A stretch of DNA of 64,000 nt, from positions 62,001-126,000 of the forward strand of contig CAXPDR010000027.1 in assembly GCA_964215955.1 (NCBI GenBank), written 5' to 3'. The notes under the pieces were generated by a model. It searched no databases. It was not told the DNA's origin and saw only the letters and a program-made list of their open reading frames with translations. Positions 18,872 to 28,306 of the stretch are shown here, piece by piece. This DNA comes from GCA-2706205 sp964215955 (GTDB lineage Bacteria; Bdellovibrionota; Bacteriovoracia; Bacteriovoracales; Bacteriovoracaceae). Position numbers and translations under genes: made by a program. The stretch's first letter is position 1. Each line of letters begins with the position of its first letter.

Positions 18872-21001
18872 TTATTCTGGTTTAGGTCTTCTTCTTCTTT
18901 GTCCTCCACCATCGTTTCCACCTCTTGATGGTCTAGATGGCCTTGATACTGTTCCACCACTTGACCCTCTAGATGGTCTTGCCGTACTACCAGAGTCTCT
19001 TGAAGGTCTAGAAGGTCTAGTACTTGAACCACTGCTAGATGATCCTGAAGATCTTCTTGGTCTGTCTGGTCTAGTGGTACCTCCACCATTTCTTGGCCTA
19101 TCCGGTCTTGTCGTTGGAGTGGAAGGTCTTCTTGGTCTGTCCGGTCTTGTTGTCGGAGTCGAAGGTCTTCTAGGTCTATCCGGTCTTGTTGTACCACCAC
19201 CATTTCTTGGTCTATCTGGTCTTGTTGTACCTCCACCATTTCTTGGCCTATCCGGTCTTGTCGTTGGAGTGGAAGGTCTTCTTGGTCTATCTGGTCTTGT
19301 TGTACCACCACCATTTCTTGGTCTATCTGGTCTTGTTGTACCACCGCCATTTCTTGGTCTATCTGGTCTTGTTGTACCACCACCATTTCTTGGTCTGTCT
19401 GGCCTTGTTGTACCACCACCATTTCTTGGTCTGTCTGGTCTTGTTGTACCACCACCATTTCTTGGTCTATCTGGTCTTGTTACAGGTCCATTTCCTGGTC
19501 TTCTTGGTCTATCTGGTCTTGTTACAGGTCCATTTCCTGGCCTTCTTGGTCTGTCTGGTCTTGTTACAGGTCCATTTCCTGGTCTTCTTGGTCTATCAGG
19601 TCTTGTTACAGGTCCATTTCCTGGTCTTCTTGGTCTATCAGGTCTTGTTACAACTCTTCTATGAGGAATTCTATTTCTATGACGCTCCACTCTTCTTGGA
19701 TTGTGGCCAACACAAGATCCACGTCTACCTGAGTATCTTTGACCTCTAGGACAAACTCTTTCTCCAGTTCTTACTGTCCCTACACAAGATCTAGATCTTG
19801 AATTCCATCTGTAACCAGGAGAACAAGTTCTCACAGTTCCTCGAACCGTACATCTTCCCCTTATTGGATCATAATAATTTCCTGATCTACATACTCTTCT
19901 TGTTCTTACACATGAATATCCATTCCAGTATTCACCTCTATAACAAGTTCTTGCGTTACGCACACATCTAGAGCTATATGAACTCCAATGATAACCAACA
20001 GAACAAGTTCTCGTTCTATAAATTCTCACACATGCTCTTAAAGAATAATCATATCTTTGATTATAAGAACAAGTATAAGGTAATCTTACACATCTTCCGT
20101 AATATCTATCCCACTCATAATTTATAGGACATCTTTTAGCAGTACTAATGACACATCTGTTTAACCAGTGATCCCAATAAGTTCCAGCTCTACAATAATT
20201 AACCGTTCTGTACGCTCTACATGAGTTTGATTCATGGTCATACCATGTTCCATAACCACAAGTTCTTCCACTTGCTTGAACACAATAATTTAAATAATCA
20301 TCCCAGTAATACCCAGGTGCACATTGATAGCTATTGTCAGTATTTGATTCAGTCACCTCTAAAACAAATTGCTTATAAACTGTTACTTCGGAATTCGTTT
20401 CTTTTGATTTAACGACAAACTCATAAATACCAGCTTCAGTTAATGAGCCCTCTAAGGTAATTTGACCTTTATGATTTCTATTAATATCAAGTCCACTCTG
20501 AATTGGTGTAACCATTGATTGAAATACAGGTAAATCATAATCTTCAATTCCAAAACTTACAGAAAAATTTTCATAAGTTTTAACAGACTTTAAAAATCTC
20601 TCTTCAGTATATACTGGATATTGAATCTCTTCGTTTGGATCACCATATAAACATAATCTTTCTACAGAGCTTTTTCCTCGTAAGGTTTGTGCATCAACTA
20701 AAAAACAAAGTTTTCCTACAAATTGTGGAGCACCAAAAAGTAGATAAGACTTTTCATCCACTTTTTCTAACTCCATTCCAAAAGGAACTACATCATCTCT
20801 AAAAGAGAGATTGATACTCTCCTCAGCTAAAATTTCAATTTCAGCATAGTCTCCATAAACTAAATAACGATCTTCTTCCCTAATCTCTACAAGACTAGAT
20901 AATTCCTCATTGCTAAAATCATCATTGGCCCTGGTATTGGCAAATGACAAACTTAAACAAAGCAGGAATAAAAATTTTAATAATTTTTTTGAATGCACCA
21001 T
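18872..21001 (-). CDS. Secreted Cys-repeat protein with TRPDRPR tandem-repeat tail
   Basis: 709 residues from the ATG at 21001 (GAGGGGG upstream; a signal peptide MVHSKKLLKFLFLLCLSLSF follows). After the signal, about 200 residues look like one or two Ig or cadherin-like beta domains. Then come ten Cys-pair modules of about 20 residues (pattern C-x2-G-x-x-W/Y-D-x5-C, e.g. CRAGTYWDHWLNRCV). Last is a basic Pro/Arg/Gly tail with 16 copies of TRPDRPR followed by Ser/Arg-rich sequence. No enzyme motif. A surface or matrix structural protein, or one binding acidic polymers, is my inference. Upstream of it is the FecR-ExbBD set. Confidence 0.82.
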   Translation of the reverse strand: MVHSKKLLKFLFLLCLSLSFANTRANDDFSNEELSSLVEIREEDRYLVYGDYAEIEILAEESINLSFRDDVVPFGMELEKVDEKSYLLFGAPQFVGKLCFLVDAQTLRGKSSVERLCLYGDPNEEIQYPVYTEERFLKSVKTYENFSVSFGIEDYDLPVFQSMVTPIQSGLDINRNHKGQITLEGSLTEAGIYEFVVKSKETNSEVTVYKQFVLEVTESNTDNSYQCAPGYYWDDYLNYCVQASGRTCGYGTWYDHESNSCRAYRTVNYCRAGTYWDHWLNRCVISTAKRCPINYEWDRYYGRCVRLPYTCSYNQRYDYSLRACVRIYRTRTCSVGYHWSSYSSRCVRNARTCYRGEYWNGYSCVRTRRVCRSGNYYDPIRGRCTVRGTVRTCSPGYRWNSRSRSCVGTVRTGERVCPRGQRYSGRRGSCVGHNPRRVERHRNRIPHRRVVTRPDRPRRPGNGPVTRPDRPRRPGNGPVTRPDRPRRPGNGPVTRPDRPRRPGNGPVTRPDRPRNGGGTTRPDRPRNGGGTTRPDRPRNGGGTTRPDRPRNGGGTTRPDRPRNGGGTTRPDRPRRPSTPTTRPDRPRNGGGTTRPDRPRNGGGTTRPDRPRRPSTPTTRPDRPRRPSTPTTRPDRPRNGGGTTRPDRPRRSSGSSSSGSSTRPSRPSRDSGSTARPSRGSSGGTVSRPSRPSRGGNDGGGQRRRRPKPE
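19054..19653 (-). repeat. Coding tandem repeats, units of 36, 39 and 42 bp
   Basis: Sixteen copies of the TRPDRPR heptad with alternating linkers: RPGNGPV four times (42-bp unit), NGGGT eight times in all (36 bp), RPSTPT three times (39 bp) and one RSSGSS. All units are multiples of three, so gain or loss keeps frame. Because the unit has no stop in other frames, long false open frames appear on both strands here. Confidence 0.92.
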
Positions 21002-21173
21002 AGCATTTCCCCCTCGATTTATCATGACATTATTTGACACAAGGTTGAGACGCAAAATGCTCGCCACCTTTTTCCCTAAGAAAATGGGCTATTTCGAGGG
21101 TAAGTTGGCACCGTAAGTATCACTTAGCACCTTGCAAAGTGTTAATTAAGAACAAGAATGAACCACTGAAATT

Positions 21174-22964
21174 TTAAATATCATATACAAACTCAAAACC
21201 TAATCCAAAAGAGTTTCGAGTGTATTCAATAGAATCTGCATCGGCAGTGACCCTAGAATAAAATGCAGATGTTTTAACACCCATATTTTTCTTCCAAGCG
21301 TAATAGAAATCTGAACCAGTGGTAAAACCGAATAAATCAGCTCCCTCATCCCCACCATAAACTCCTGGAACAGAGTCATCCATATAAAGATGAAAAGTAC
21401 CAAAAAGATTAACTTGAAACATATTCCAATCTTTTAGTTTATACTCTGCTGTAAAATCAAATGAACCAAGAGAAGAAGTTCTTAATTCAACCCCATCACT
21501 ATTTGAAGGTGTGAGATAATACATATCCTTATCTACAATATCGATCCAAATATTAACTTTTTTAGAGTATTTATAACCAACCCCAAGAGAAAAATAACCT
21601 TCTCCATCATCTCCACCATAGCTGTAGACATTAAGGTCACTTTCATCAAACTCATAATCTTGTCCACCAATTCTTAATCGAGAAGACCATAACTCATTCC
21701 ACTCCTGAGCCCATGTTAAAATTGTCCATTGAGCTGACTTGGAGTAAAAATCTGCTTCTGAATTTGTTTCTTTATTTTTAACCGTTAGGATATCACTATA
21801 AGGAATAAACTTAGCTGTAAGAATATGGTTTTTAGGAAGCCATTTAGACCCAGAAGAATCAAGCTTAGAACTTTCTGTTTTATTAACCTTTACTTGCTTT
21901 TTGAATTCTTTATTTAAGCCAGCTACCGTTTTTCTAAGCTCTTCTTTTTCTTCATTGGATGCGAGTTTATCCGATTCTTTTTTATCAATTATAAAGCCTT
22001 TTTTCTCATCAATTTTAATCCCTTTAGGAGGAATATAATCTCCAGTGCTAGTATCAACTTTTCCGACCTTTTCCGCCTTAAAAGTTCCAGTAGCTTTATC
22101 TAACTTAGCTTCAGCTGAAGGAGGGACATAAATTCCAGTATTAAAGTCGACAAATCCACCAGACTTTGGAGCAATATCACCAGTAGCTTTATTCTCAAAT
22201 CCCTCTGGTTTTGGGTCATTATCTAATGGTTTCATTACTTCTTCGGCCGTCTTAGTAGAACCCATAGATTTAGCAATGGCATTGTATTGGGTCGGAGCAA
22301 TTTTAACTGGAATTGTTGGTTTTGCTACAGTTTCACCAACTCCAGAATATCTACCAGCAGGTACTTCTACAACTTCCTTCTTTTCAAATATTTGATCAAC
22401 TTTGTCTAAGTTCTGAGTCAAGTCTTTAGGTTTTTCTACTTTAAATTTTCCTTTAGAGTCTTTCGTTATCTTAATTGGCTCCTCTTTAACTTTAACCATA
22501 GCAACTTTCCCCTCTACCGTTACTAGAGAGGTAGCCTTATTTGAAGGATTATAAGTTGATTGAAACTTCGTTCCTCTCACTCCCATAATAGCAGTCCGAG
22601 TTTTAACAACCATTTTCGTTTTAGTTTCTTTTTTCTCTGTCTTCTTAACCTCAGCCTTAATTATTCCAGTTAAGAGATTTACAACATTTGATTTCTTTTT
22701 GGGAACTTTTTTTATAACGACCATAGAGTTTGGTCCAATATTCATTGCAGTTTTATCAGGAAAAACAACTCTAACAAAGGCTTTGTTCTTAGTAACGACA
22801 GAGGTATCTTCCGGAATAAAATCACCTTTTTTAATTGAGGTTGCTTTCATCATACCAGGAGCGAGCATTGTTGCTTGACCTCTTATGAATTTAACTTTTG
22901 CTTTTTCAGCCGCATTAAGACCTAAAGTAAAACATATAGTTAAAAGCCAAAAGAAAAATTTCAT
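21174..22964 (-). CDS. Exported FecR-domain protein with C-terminal barrel-like region
   Basis: 596 residues with a signal peptide (cleavage near LNAAEKA). Residues 25-160 form a FecR domain (GDFIPEDTSVVTKNKAFVRVVF..., then TAIMGVRGTKF), here without any anti-sigma region. A Lys-rich middle contains repeats of the type TG-x-(Y/F)-x-PP at about residues 260-330. The last ~190 residues have alternating aromatic strands ending LGFEFVYDI, typical of an outer-membrane barrel. Its ATG overlaps the exbD stop, so ExbB-ExbD-FecR protein are made together; it may connect the energised inner-membrane motor to the outer membrane (inference). Confidence 0.8.
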   Translation of the reverse strand: MKFFFWLLTICFTLGLNAAEKAKVKFIRGQATMLAPGMMKATSIKKGDFIPEDTSVVTKNKAFVRVVFPDKTAMNIGPNSMVVIKKVPKKKSNVVNLLTGIIKAEVKKTEKKETKTKMVVKTRTAIMGVRGTKFQSTYNPSNKATSLVTVEGKVAMVKVKEEPIKITKDSKGKFKVEKPKDLTQNLDKVDQIFEKKEVVEVPAGRYSGVGETVAKPTIPVKIAPTQYNAIAKSMGSTKTAEEVMKPLDNDPKPEGFENKATGDIAPKSGGFVDFNTGIYVPPSAEAKLDKATGTFKAEKVGKVDTSTGDYIPPKGIKIDEKKGFIIDKKESDKLASNEEKEELRKTVAGLNKEFKKQVKVNKTESSKLDSSGSKWLPKNHILTAKFIPYSDILTVKNKETNSEADFYSKSAQWTILTWAQEWNELWSSRLRIGGQDYEFDESDLNVYSYGGDDGEGYFSLGVGYKYSKKVNIWIDIVDKDMYYLTPSNSDGVELRTSSLGSFDFTAEYKLKDWNMFQVNLFGTFHLYMDDSVPGVYGGDEGADLFGFTTGSDFYYAWKKNMGVKTSAFYSRVTADADSIEYTRNSFGLGFEFVYDI

Positions 22965-23362
22965 TACTCACCTTTTTTAACAGTAATTAAAGATAGGTTT
23001 TCCAATTTATTTTTTTGAAGCAAATCAAGAACTTTAACAAGTCTGTCGTATTTAACCTCTCCATCAATTCGTAAATTGATAAGGGTTTTCTTTTCAAGCT
23101 TAGTTACATAATCCTCTAATTCATCAACTTTGATTTCTTTATTTTCATAGGCAAGCTTATCTGCAGATAACTCAATAGTGATATTAGACTTAGCTGCTTT
23201 TTCACTTTTCCCAGATTCAGCTTTTGGCAAATTTAGCAAAAGTGCAAGTTCTTCTTTTTTAAATACAGAAGAAACCATAAAAAATATGAGTAATAAAAAT
23301 ACGACATCAATTAATGGTGTAAGTTCAGGAACTAAGTGTTCCCTTCTATTTTTTCGGGCCAT
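22964..23362 (-). CDS. ExbD/TolR-family protein
   Basis: 132 residues. One membrane helix (about 14-32) carries the essential Asp in PLIDVVFLLLIFFM, followed by a periplasmic domain with strand pattern LRIDGEVKYDRLVKVLDLL. With the ExbB-like partner it forms a proton-driven motor complex in the inner membrane. It overlaps exbB by 17 bases and the FecR gene by 1 base. No TonB, TolA or TolB gene is adjacent, so whether it serves TonB-type uptake, Tol or a motility-type system is open. Confidence 0.92.
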   Translation of the reverse strand: MARKNRREHLVPELTPLIDVVFLLLIFFMVSSVFKKEELALLLNLPKAESGKSEKAAKSNITIELSADKLAYENKEIKVDELEDYVTKLEKKTLINLRIDGEVKYDRLVKVLDLLQKNKLENLSLITVKKGE

Positions 23363-23888
23363 CTGTACTTCCGTATATATCTTTTACTAGTTTTTTCTCA
23401 AGACCAATTTCATAATCATCTAAGGCACTCACCAAATAATTATAACCAACGAAATGTGGAATCGCGACAATAAGTCCACCCACTGTTGTGATTAACGCCA
23501 TTGCAATACCACCAGCAAACAGAGATGGGTTACTTAAACCTGAATCGGCAATGACTTTAAATGCTGAAAGAATTCCTAAGACAGTACCAAGTAGACCTAG
23601 TAATGGCGCAATACTAGCTATAATTTTCACTGTATTCAATCCTGTCTCAAGTTTATGTACGGTCATTTGAACTTCATCTTTAAGAACATTAAGAGCAATA
23701 TTTGAATCTTCGAGCTTTAATAAAGAGCTCAATTTGTTTTTTAGATCAGTTACTGTTTGATCAAAATTCTTTTTAGCATCTATAATGGTAAATGTTTTCC
23801 AAAACAAAAGGGCAAAACCGATAATATTTAACACCAATAATAGATACATCACAGGTCCACCCTGAATAATGTAATCAATAACTCTCAT
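23346..23888 (-). CDS. MotA/TolQ/ExbB-family proton channel protein
   Basis: 180 residues with three membrane segments (about 13-30, 90-112 and 126-150) and the family signature ASIAPLLGLLGTVLGILSAF near residue 90. Good AAGGAA site before the ATG. It starts the exbB-exbD-FecR unit and lies 81 bases after the DedA gene on the same strand. The protein is shorter than ExbB of E. coli (244) because the cytoplasmic loop is short. Confidence 0.92.
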   Translation of the reverse strand: MRVIDYIIQGGPVMYLLLVLNIIGFALLFWKTFTIIDAKKNFDQTVTDLKNKLSSLLKLEDSNIALNVLKDEVQMTVHKLETGLNTVKIIASIAPLLGLLGTVLGILSAFKVIADSGLSNPSLFAGGIAMALITTVGGLIVAIPHFVGYNYLVSALDDYEIGLEKKLVKDIYGSTDGPKK

Positions 23889-23969
23889 ACTAATTCCTTT
23901 TTGTATTTAAGATCAAACTCATAAAATGATAGAACACTAGCTAGCCCATGTAAATGAGCTTTTAACTGA

Positions 23970-24632
23970 CTAAGTTGCTCTCTTTCTTTGCCAAATATTC
24001 AAGAGCTTTCTAATAAGTAAGACAACGACAACGACCAGTATAATAATACCGATTATAATTTTAAATTCTTTAATTTTTTCTAGGATAACTTCACCATAAG
24101 TAGCAACTAAAACAACTTGGGTAGGAACCGAAATAAGAGCTGCAGTTCCATCAACTAAAATGAATTTCCAAAGGCTAATCCCCATTATTCCACATGATAA
24201 ATGTCCTGGAAATCTAATACCTGGTGTAAATCTGAATATACCACAGGCCCAATGTCCGTATTTTTGAAACATCGAATTAATTTTATTAAAGCGTTCTTGT
24301 CCAATATTTTTATTAAAAAATTTAGTTTTAACTAATCTTGTCCCAAATTTTCGACCAAGAAAATAAATAAGAAGATCACTTCCTAAAACAGCAAGAAAAC
24401 AAATAATAGATAATACAATTAGATTCACACCTTCGGCATCAGGAGTTGGTGGAGGAAATTTTTGAGGATGAGAAGCCATGTATGCCACTAGTCCTGCTGA
24501 AACAAGGGTCATTTCTTCAGGGATTGGTAAACCAAAAGAACTGGCGGTCATAAATAATACAATAAAAGAATATACCAACATCGGCTGGTAGGCATAGCCC
24601 GAAAAGAATTCTATTAGATTTATGTCGAACAT
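23970..24632 (-). CDS. DedA-family membrane protein
   Basis: 220 residues with a strongly hydrophobic profile of 4-5 helices. The family features are visible: GLPIPEE near residue 35, FLGRKFGTRL near 90 and the conserved FxRFTPGIRFPG segment near 135, with Arg residues essential in E. coli YqjA/YghB. DedA proteins are linked to membrane lipid (undecaprenyl phosphate or phospholipid) translocation and proton-dependent homeostasis. AAGGAAA site before the ATG. Divergent from the receiver gene. Confidence 0.9.
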   Translation of the reverse strand: MFDINLIEFFSGYAYQPMLVYSFIVLFMTASSFGLPIPEEMTLVSAGLVAYMASHPQKFPPPTPDAEGVNLIVLSIICFLAVLGSDLLIYFLGRKFGTRLVKTKFFNKNIGQERFNKINSMFQKYGHWACGIFRFTPGIRFPGHLSCGIMGISLWKFILVDGTAALISVPTQVVLVATYGEVILEKIKEFKIIIGIIILVVVVVLLIRKLLNIWQRKRAT

Positions 24633-24710
24633 TAAATTTCCTTAATTTTTATAGACATCTAAATATATCAAAGAGATAATTTTTACGGTAGCAAAAAATA
24701 AGGTTTTTAA

Positions 24711-25079
24711 ATGCATAAAATACTCATCTGTGAAGATGAACCTGATTTACTTGAAACACTTGAGACTTTAATTGAAGCCAAATTAAGTTCTTGTGAAATC
24801 TATAAGGCCACCAATGGATTAGATGCCTTTATCCATTCTCAAAATGAAAAGTTTGACCTAATAATTACAGATCATAAGATGCCATTTATGACAGGTGCGG
24901 CATTTATTATTGGTGTAAGAACAAGAGAAACTAAAAATAAAGAGACTCCTTTTCTCATGCTTTCAGGCTTTATAGATGACGAAATGAGAAAAAACCTTGG
25001 GGTGCAAAGTGTATCCTTTATGGAAAAACCCCTTACCCCAAATGACTTCATAGATGTTATAAGAACTTTTCTTATTTAG
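24711..25079 (+). CDS. Single-domain response regulator
   Basis: 122 residues, receiver only. Glu8-Asp9-Glu10, phospho-acceptor Asp54 (IITDHKMP), Ser85 and Lys106 (FMEKP) are present, so it should be phosphorylatable. AAGG precedes the ATG. No kinase is adjacent; it is an orphan between a divergent DedA gene and the convergent permease gene (3 bp apart). Confidence 0.9.
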   Translation: MHKILICEDEPDLLETLETLIEAKLSSCEIYKATNGLDAFIHSQNEKFDLIITDHKMPFMTGAAFIIGVRTRETKNKETPFLMLSGFIDDEMRKNLGVQSVSFMEKPLTPNDFIDVIRTFLI

Positions 25080-25082
25080 TCA

Positions 25083-27647
25083 TTACCCTTCTTGAAATAA
25101 GGTATTTACACTTTTTGAATAATTATTTTTAAATGAGATGTAAATTATCATTATGGCCATAAGAATAGTAATTAAATTAAATGAAACCATAAAAATAGTA
25201 TTAAAGACAAAAACGCCATCTAAAAATAAAAAACTTACTAAATATGCTACAGAACAACCAATAATATTCCCTATGGCCACTGCAAAAATAGCTAAAGTTG
25301 AGTATTCAAAAAGAAGAGTTTTAAAAATTCCTCCCGAATTAAGCCCAACAATTTTTTGTAAAGCTAAATCTTTAGCCTTCTTATGCATTTGGCTTTGAAG
25401 AATAGAATACAATACAAACTGTCCAACAAGAATACAGCAAAGACTCATAATACCAATGGCCCAAGCCATAGCTTTAAATAGAGTAAGAATTTTAGTAATG
25501 ACTTCTGTCACATTAAGAATTGAAATATTTCCGAATCTCTCTACAATTAAATCCTGAATTTCTAATTGTTTTTCAAAACTGACCTGATCAACAATGGCCA
25601 GAAAACTTTTGGGAGCATCTTCAAGCACTCCAGGCTGAAAAACAATAAAAAAATTAGGGTTAAAACTTGTCCATTTAACCTGCCTTAAATTCACAATTTT
25701 AGCTTCTAGTTCAACGCCTAAAATATCATAAGTAAGTGTATCACCGATCCCTACACCTAAACGCTTAGCATACCTTTTTTCAAGACTCACCTCTGCCGGA
25801 CCTTCACCTTTGTATTTACCAGAAAATGGTTTTCCTTCAATTATTTTTTCAGATGCTTTTATCTCTTTAGCATAACTAAGATTTACACCACGATTATTAA
25901 AACGGTTACTACGTTCTTGTTCTCTCGTTTGAAACCCTTCATCTTTTTTTACTCTTTTAACTTTTTCACCATTTTTTTTCAAAAGTCTGGCCCTAATCAT
26001 AGGACTAGGCAGTTGTAAGGGAATGTTCTTTTCTTTAGCAAAAGTAACTAGCTCTTCCATTTGCTCATCTTGTATATCAAACATAAAAAGTGAAGGCTTG
26101 GGTTCTTTAGATTCAGTCAACTCTGATTTAAGACTTGAGTCGATTTGTCCTATAACAGTGATCAGAGTAATACCGATGGCTAAACTTAATACAGTCATCA
26201 CAGTGGAAAGTTGATTTCTGGTAAGTAACCTTAGGGCCATCCCAAAGTACAAATTTAGTGGAGAACTAACCTTCTTTCCAATCATCAATTTACTTATTGA
26301 ATTGAGAAGATATGGAAGAACCAATAAAACACAAATAAAAACTACTAATAAAGAAGCAGTAAAAACACTACCTATAATAAATGAATGCGCCTGCCAGACG
26401 GAAAGCCCCCATAAAACAAGGAGAGCTGGTACGAAGAGTAGATAGTCTTTTTTAGATTCTGACTCATCAAAACTATTATTTAAAAGATTAATCGTTTTAG
26501 ATTTAAGTATTTTACTTAACACAGGTAAACAAACAAATAGATTTATAACAACACCGATACAAAAGATGATCAAAAACGTATCCATAGAAAGGGCTATATT
26601 AAACTCTCCGACCATCCATTTATTCAAATATTCAATACCAAGGGGTAATAAAGCCTTGGCCAAAAAGAATGCAATTAAAGAAGAAATCGCTCCAAAAAAT
26701 AAAATAATATTAATAAAAACCATTGAAATATGTAAATGTGAAAGTCCTAAAGACTTTAAAATTCCTATTTGTTTCAATCGATCTAGAATATAGCTTTGGA
26801 ATAAGTAGGCAGAACCAACAGATGAAATAAGTAATGCCACAACACCAATTAGTCCTAAATAATCTGTAAGATAATTTAAAATTCGGCTTAATTGCTCGGA
26901 AGAATTCTTAGGAGTCCGAACCTTTATTGCCGGATCAGTGATAATACTTTCCACTTCTATTTTCGTTTGCTCTAAATCTACATTATCATTAAACAAATAA
27001 AAATCAGTATACCAAGCAACGGTTCCAAAGCTTATAAGCTCTGTGGACTTTAAATGATTATGACCAATATAGACTTTAGGCGCTAAACTCACCCCTCGCA
27101 TGGATGAAGTTGAGTCAAACTCTAAAATATCCAATACTTCAAAAGCCTGTTTACCAATTGAAATTTCTCCACCAATAGTCAATTTAAATTGATGAGCCAC
27201 CTCTTTACTTATAATAGTAAAAGGTTTTTCTTGAAGTTTATTTATCAAGCTAGAGTTTAAAATGCCGTTTTGCTTTAATTGAATTTTACCAATAAGTGGA
27301 TACTCTCCATTCAAGGCTTTAATGAAAATTAATCGAGACCTATTTTCGGGCTGTGTTACTCTTCCCATAGAATAGAGTTCAGTTAGTTTGGAATGAGTTT
27401 TTACATTTGAATTTAAAAGTTCTGAAACCTTTTCCCTTTCCTTCCCTTCCAATGCCCTTCTACCGGTAATCGCTAGTTCTGAAGATAAAAGAGTTTTGGA
27501 TCTCAACTCTAAACTTTCACTGACCGTCCCTTTAAAAATAAGGATAAAAGTAAAACCAAGAAGTCCAAGAGTCAGATTAAAAGCAAAAAAACTCCAATAC
27601 TTTAAATTATTTTTAATTTCTCTTTTCGCAAGATTTAAAGAAATCAT
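25083..27647 (-). CDS. ABC transporter permease, YbbP type (double FtsX/MacB domain)
   Basis: 854 residues with about ten membrane helices: one at 15-37, three around 260-370, two around 400-450, one near 480 and three at the C-terminus (720-840). Two FtsX-like permease domains and large extracytoplasmic MacB-like loops match the YbbP architecture. It overlaps the ATPase gene by 4 bases, which in turn overlaps the lipase gene by 4. In E. coli ybbA and ybbP are next to tesA, so the set is conserved. Export or removal of lipid-like molecules from the membrane is the usual guess; the substrate is not established. Confidence 0.92.
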   Translation of the reverse strand: MISLNLAKREIKNNLKYWSFFAFNLTLGLLGFTFILIFKGTVSESLELRSKTLLSSELAITGRRALEGKEREKVSELLNSNVKTHSKLTELYSMGRVTQPENRSRLIFIKALNGEYPLIGKIQLKQNGILNSSLINKLQEKPFTIISKEVAHQFKLTIGGEISIGKQAFEVLDILEFDSTSSMRGVSLAPKVYIGHNHLKSTELISFGTVAWYTDFYLFNDNVDLEQTKIEVESIITDPAIKVRTPKNSSEQLSRILNYLTDYLGLIGVVALLISSVGSAYLFQSYILDRLKQIGILKSLGLSHLHISMVFINIILFFGAISSLIAFFLAKALLPLGIEYLNKWMVGEFNIALSMDTFLIIFCIGVVINLFVCLPVLSKILKSKTINLLNNSFDESESKKDYLLFVPALLVLWGLSVWQAHSFIIGSVFTASLLVVFICVLLVLPYLLNSISKLMIGKKVSSPLNLYFGMALRLLTRNQLSTVMTVLSLAIGITLITVIGQIDSSLKSELTESKEPKPSLFMFDIQDEQMEELVTFAKEKNIPLQLPSPMIRARLLKKNGEKVKRVKKDEGFQTREQERSNRFNNRGVNLSYAKEIKASEKIIEGKPFSGKYKGEGPAEVSLEKRYAKRLGVGIGDTLTYDILGVELEAKIVNLRQVKWTSFNPNFFIVFQPGVLEDAPKSFLAIVDQVSFEKQLEIQDLIVERFGNISILNVTEVITKILTLFKAMAWAIGIMSLCCILVGQFVLYSILQSQMHKKAKDLALQKIVGLNSGGIFKTLLFEYSTLAIFAVAIGNIIGCSVAYLVSFLFLDGVFVFNTIFMVSFNLITILMAIMIIYISFKNNYSKSVNTLFQEG

Positions 27648-28306
27648 ATTTTTCCAATTGTGTGGTTTTGAATTTCGTAAATATGATCACATTTTCTAGC
27701 AAGTTCCATATCATGAGTCACGAGAAGAACAGTTTGCTTTAAAGACCTTGCAGAATCAAATAAAACTTTCATCACCGATTCACCAGTTTCAGGATCTAAA
27801 TTTCCACTTGGTTCATCGGCTAAAATAATTTTTGGATTTGTAACGTAGGCCCTAGCGATAGCAACCCTTTGCCTTTCACCACCAGATAATTGAGAGGGAA
27901 AATGATCTTCTCTTCCCTCTAATCCAACTAATTTTAAAACACTAAGTGCTTTTTCCATTGGTTTTTCAATTTTTAAAACTTCTAGTGGCAATAAAACATT
28001 TTCAAGAGCTGTAAAACTATCTATTAGGTGGAAGTTTTGAAAAACAATTCCCACATTTCTTGCTCTAAAGGAAGTTAATTCTTCCTCATTCATATTTGAA
28101 ATAGTTGAATTATCAATTTGGATTTCTCCCGAGGTTGGTTTATCTAATCCTGCGAGTAGAGATAAAAATGTTGATTTACCACTACCAGACTTTCCAACAA
28201 TCGCAATAATACCTTCTTCCTTTAACTTAAAATTCAAATCAGTTAAGACTTTTATTTCCTTTCCAGCTTGCTGAAACTTTTTAGTAACCTGAGAAAAAGA
28301 GATCAT
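27644..28306 (-). CDS. ABC transporter ATP-binding protein, YbbA/LolD type
   Basis: 220 residues with all ATPase motifs: Walker A GKSGSGKST (about 38-46), Q-loop VFQNFHL, signature LSGGERQRVAIARA (about 142) and Walker B IILADEPSG, then the switch His in VTHD. Length and sequence fit the MacB/LolD/YbbA group that serves FtsX-type permeases. It sits between the lipase and permease genes, overlapping each by 4 bases, so all three are co-translated. Confidence 0.94.
   Translation of the reverse strand: MISFSQVTKKFQQAGKEIKVLTDLNFKLKEEGIIAIVGKSGSGKSTFLSLLAGLDKPTSGEIQIDNSTISNMNEEELTSFRARNVGIVFQNFHLIDSFTALENVLLPLEVLKIEKPMEKALSVLKLVGLEGREDHFPSQLSGGERQRVAIARAYVTNPKIILADEPSGNLDPETGESVMKVLFDSARSLKQTVLLVTHDMELARKCDHIYEIQNHTIGKI

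Noticed and set aside
19054..19749. Long open frames on both strands over the repeat region (up to about 200 codons)
   Set aside because: They arise because the 36-42 bp repeat unit has no stop in other frames. Their translations are repetitive, with no signal or domain, while the minus-strand frame has a start, signal peptide and terminator.
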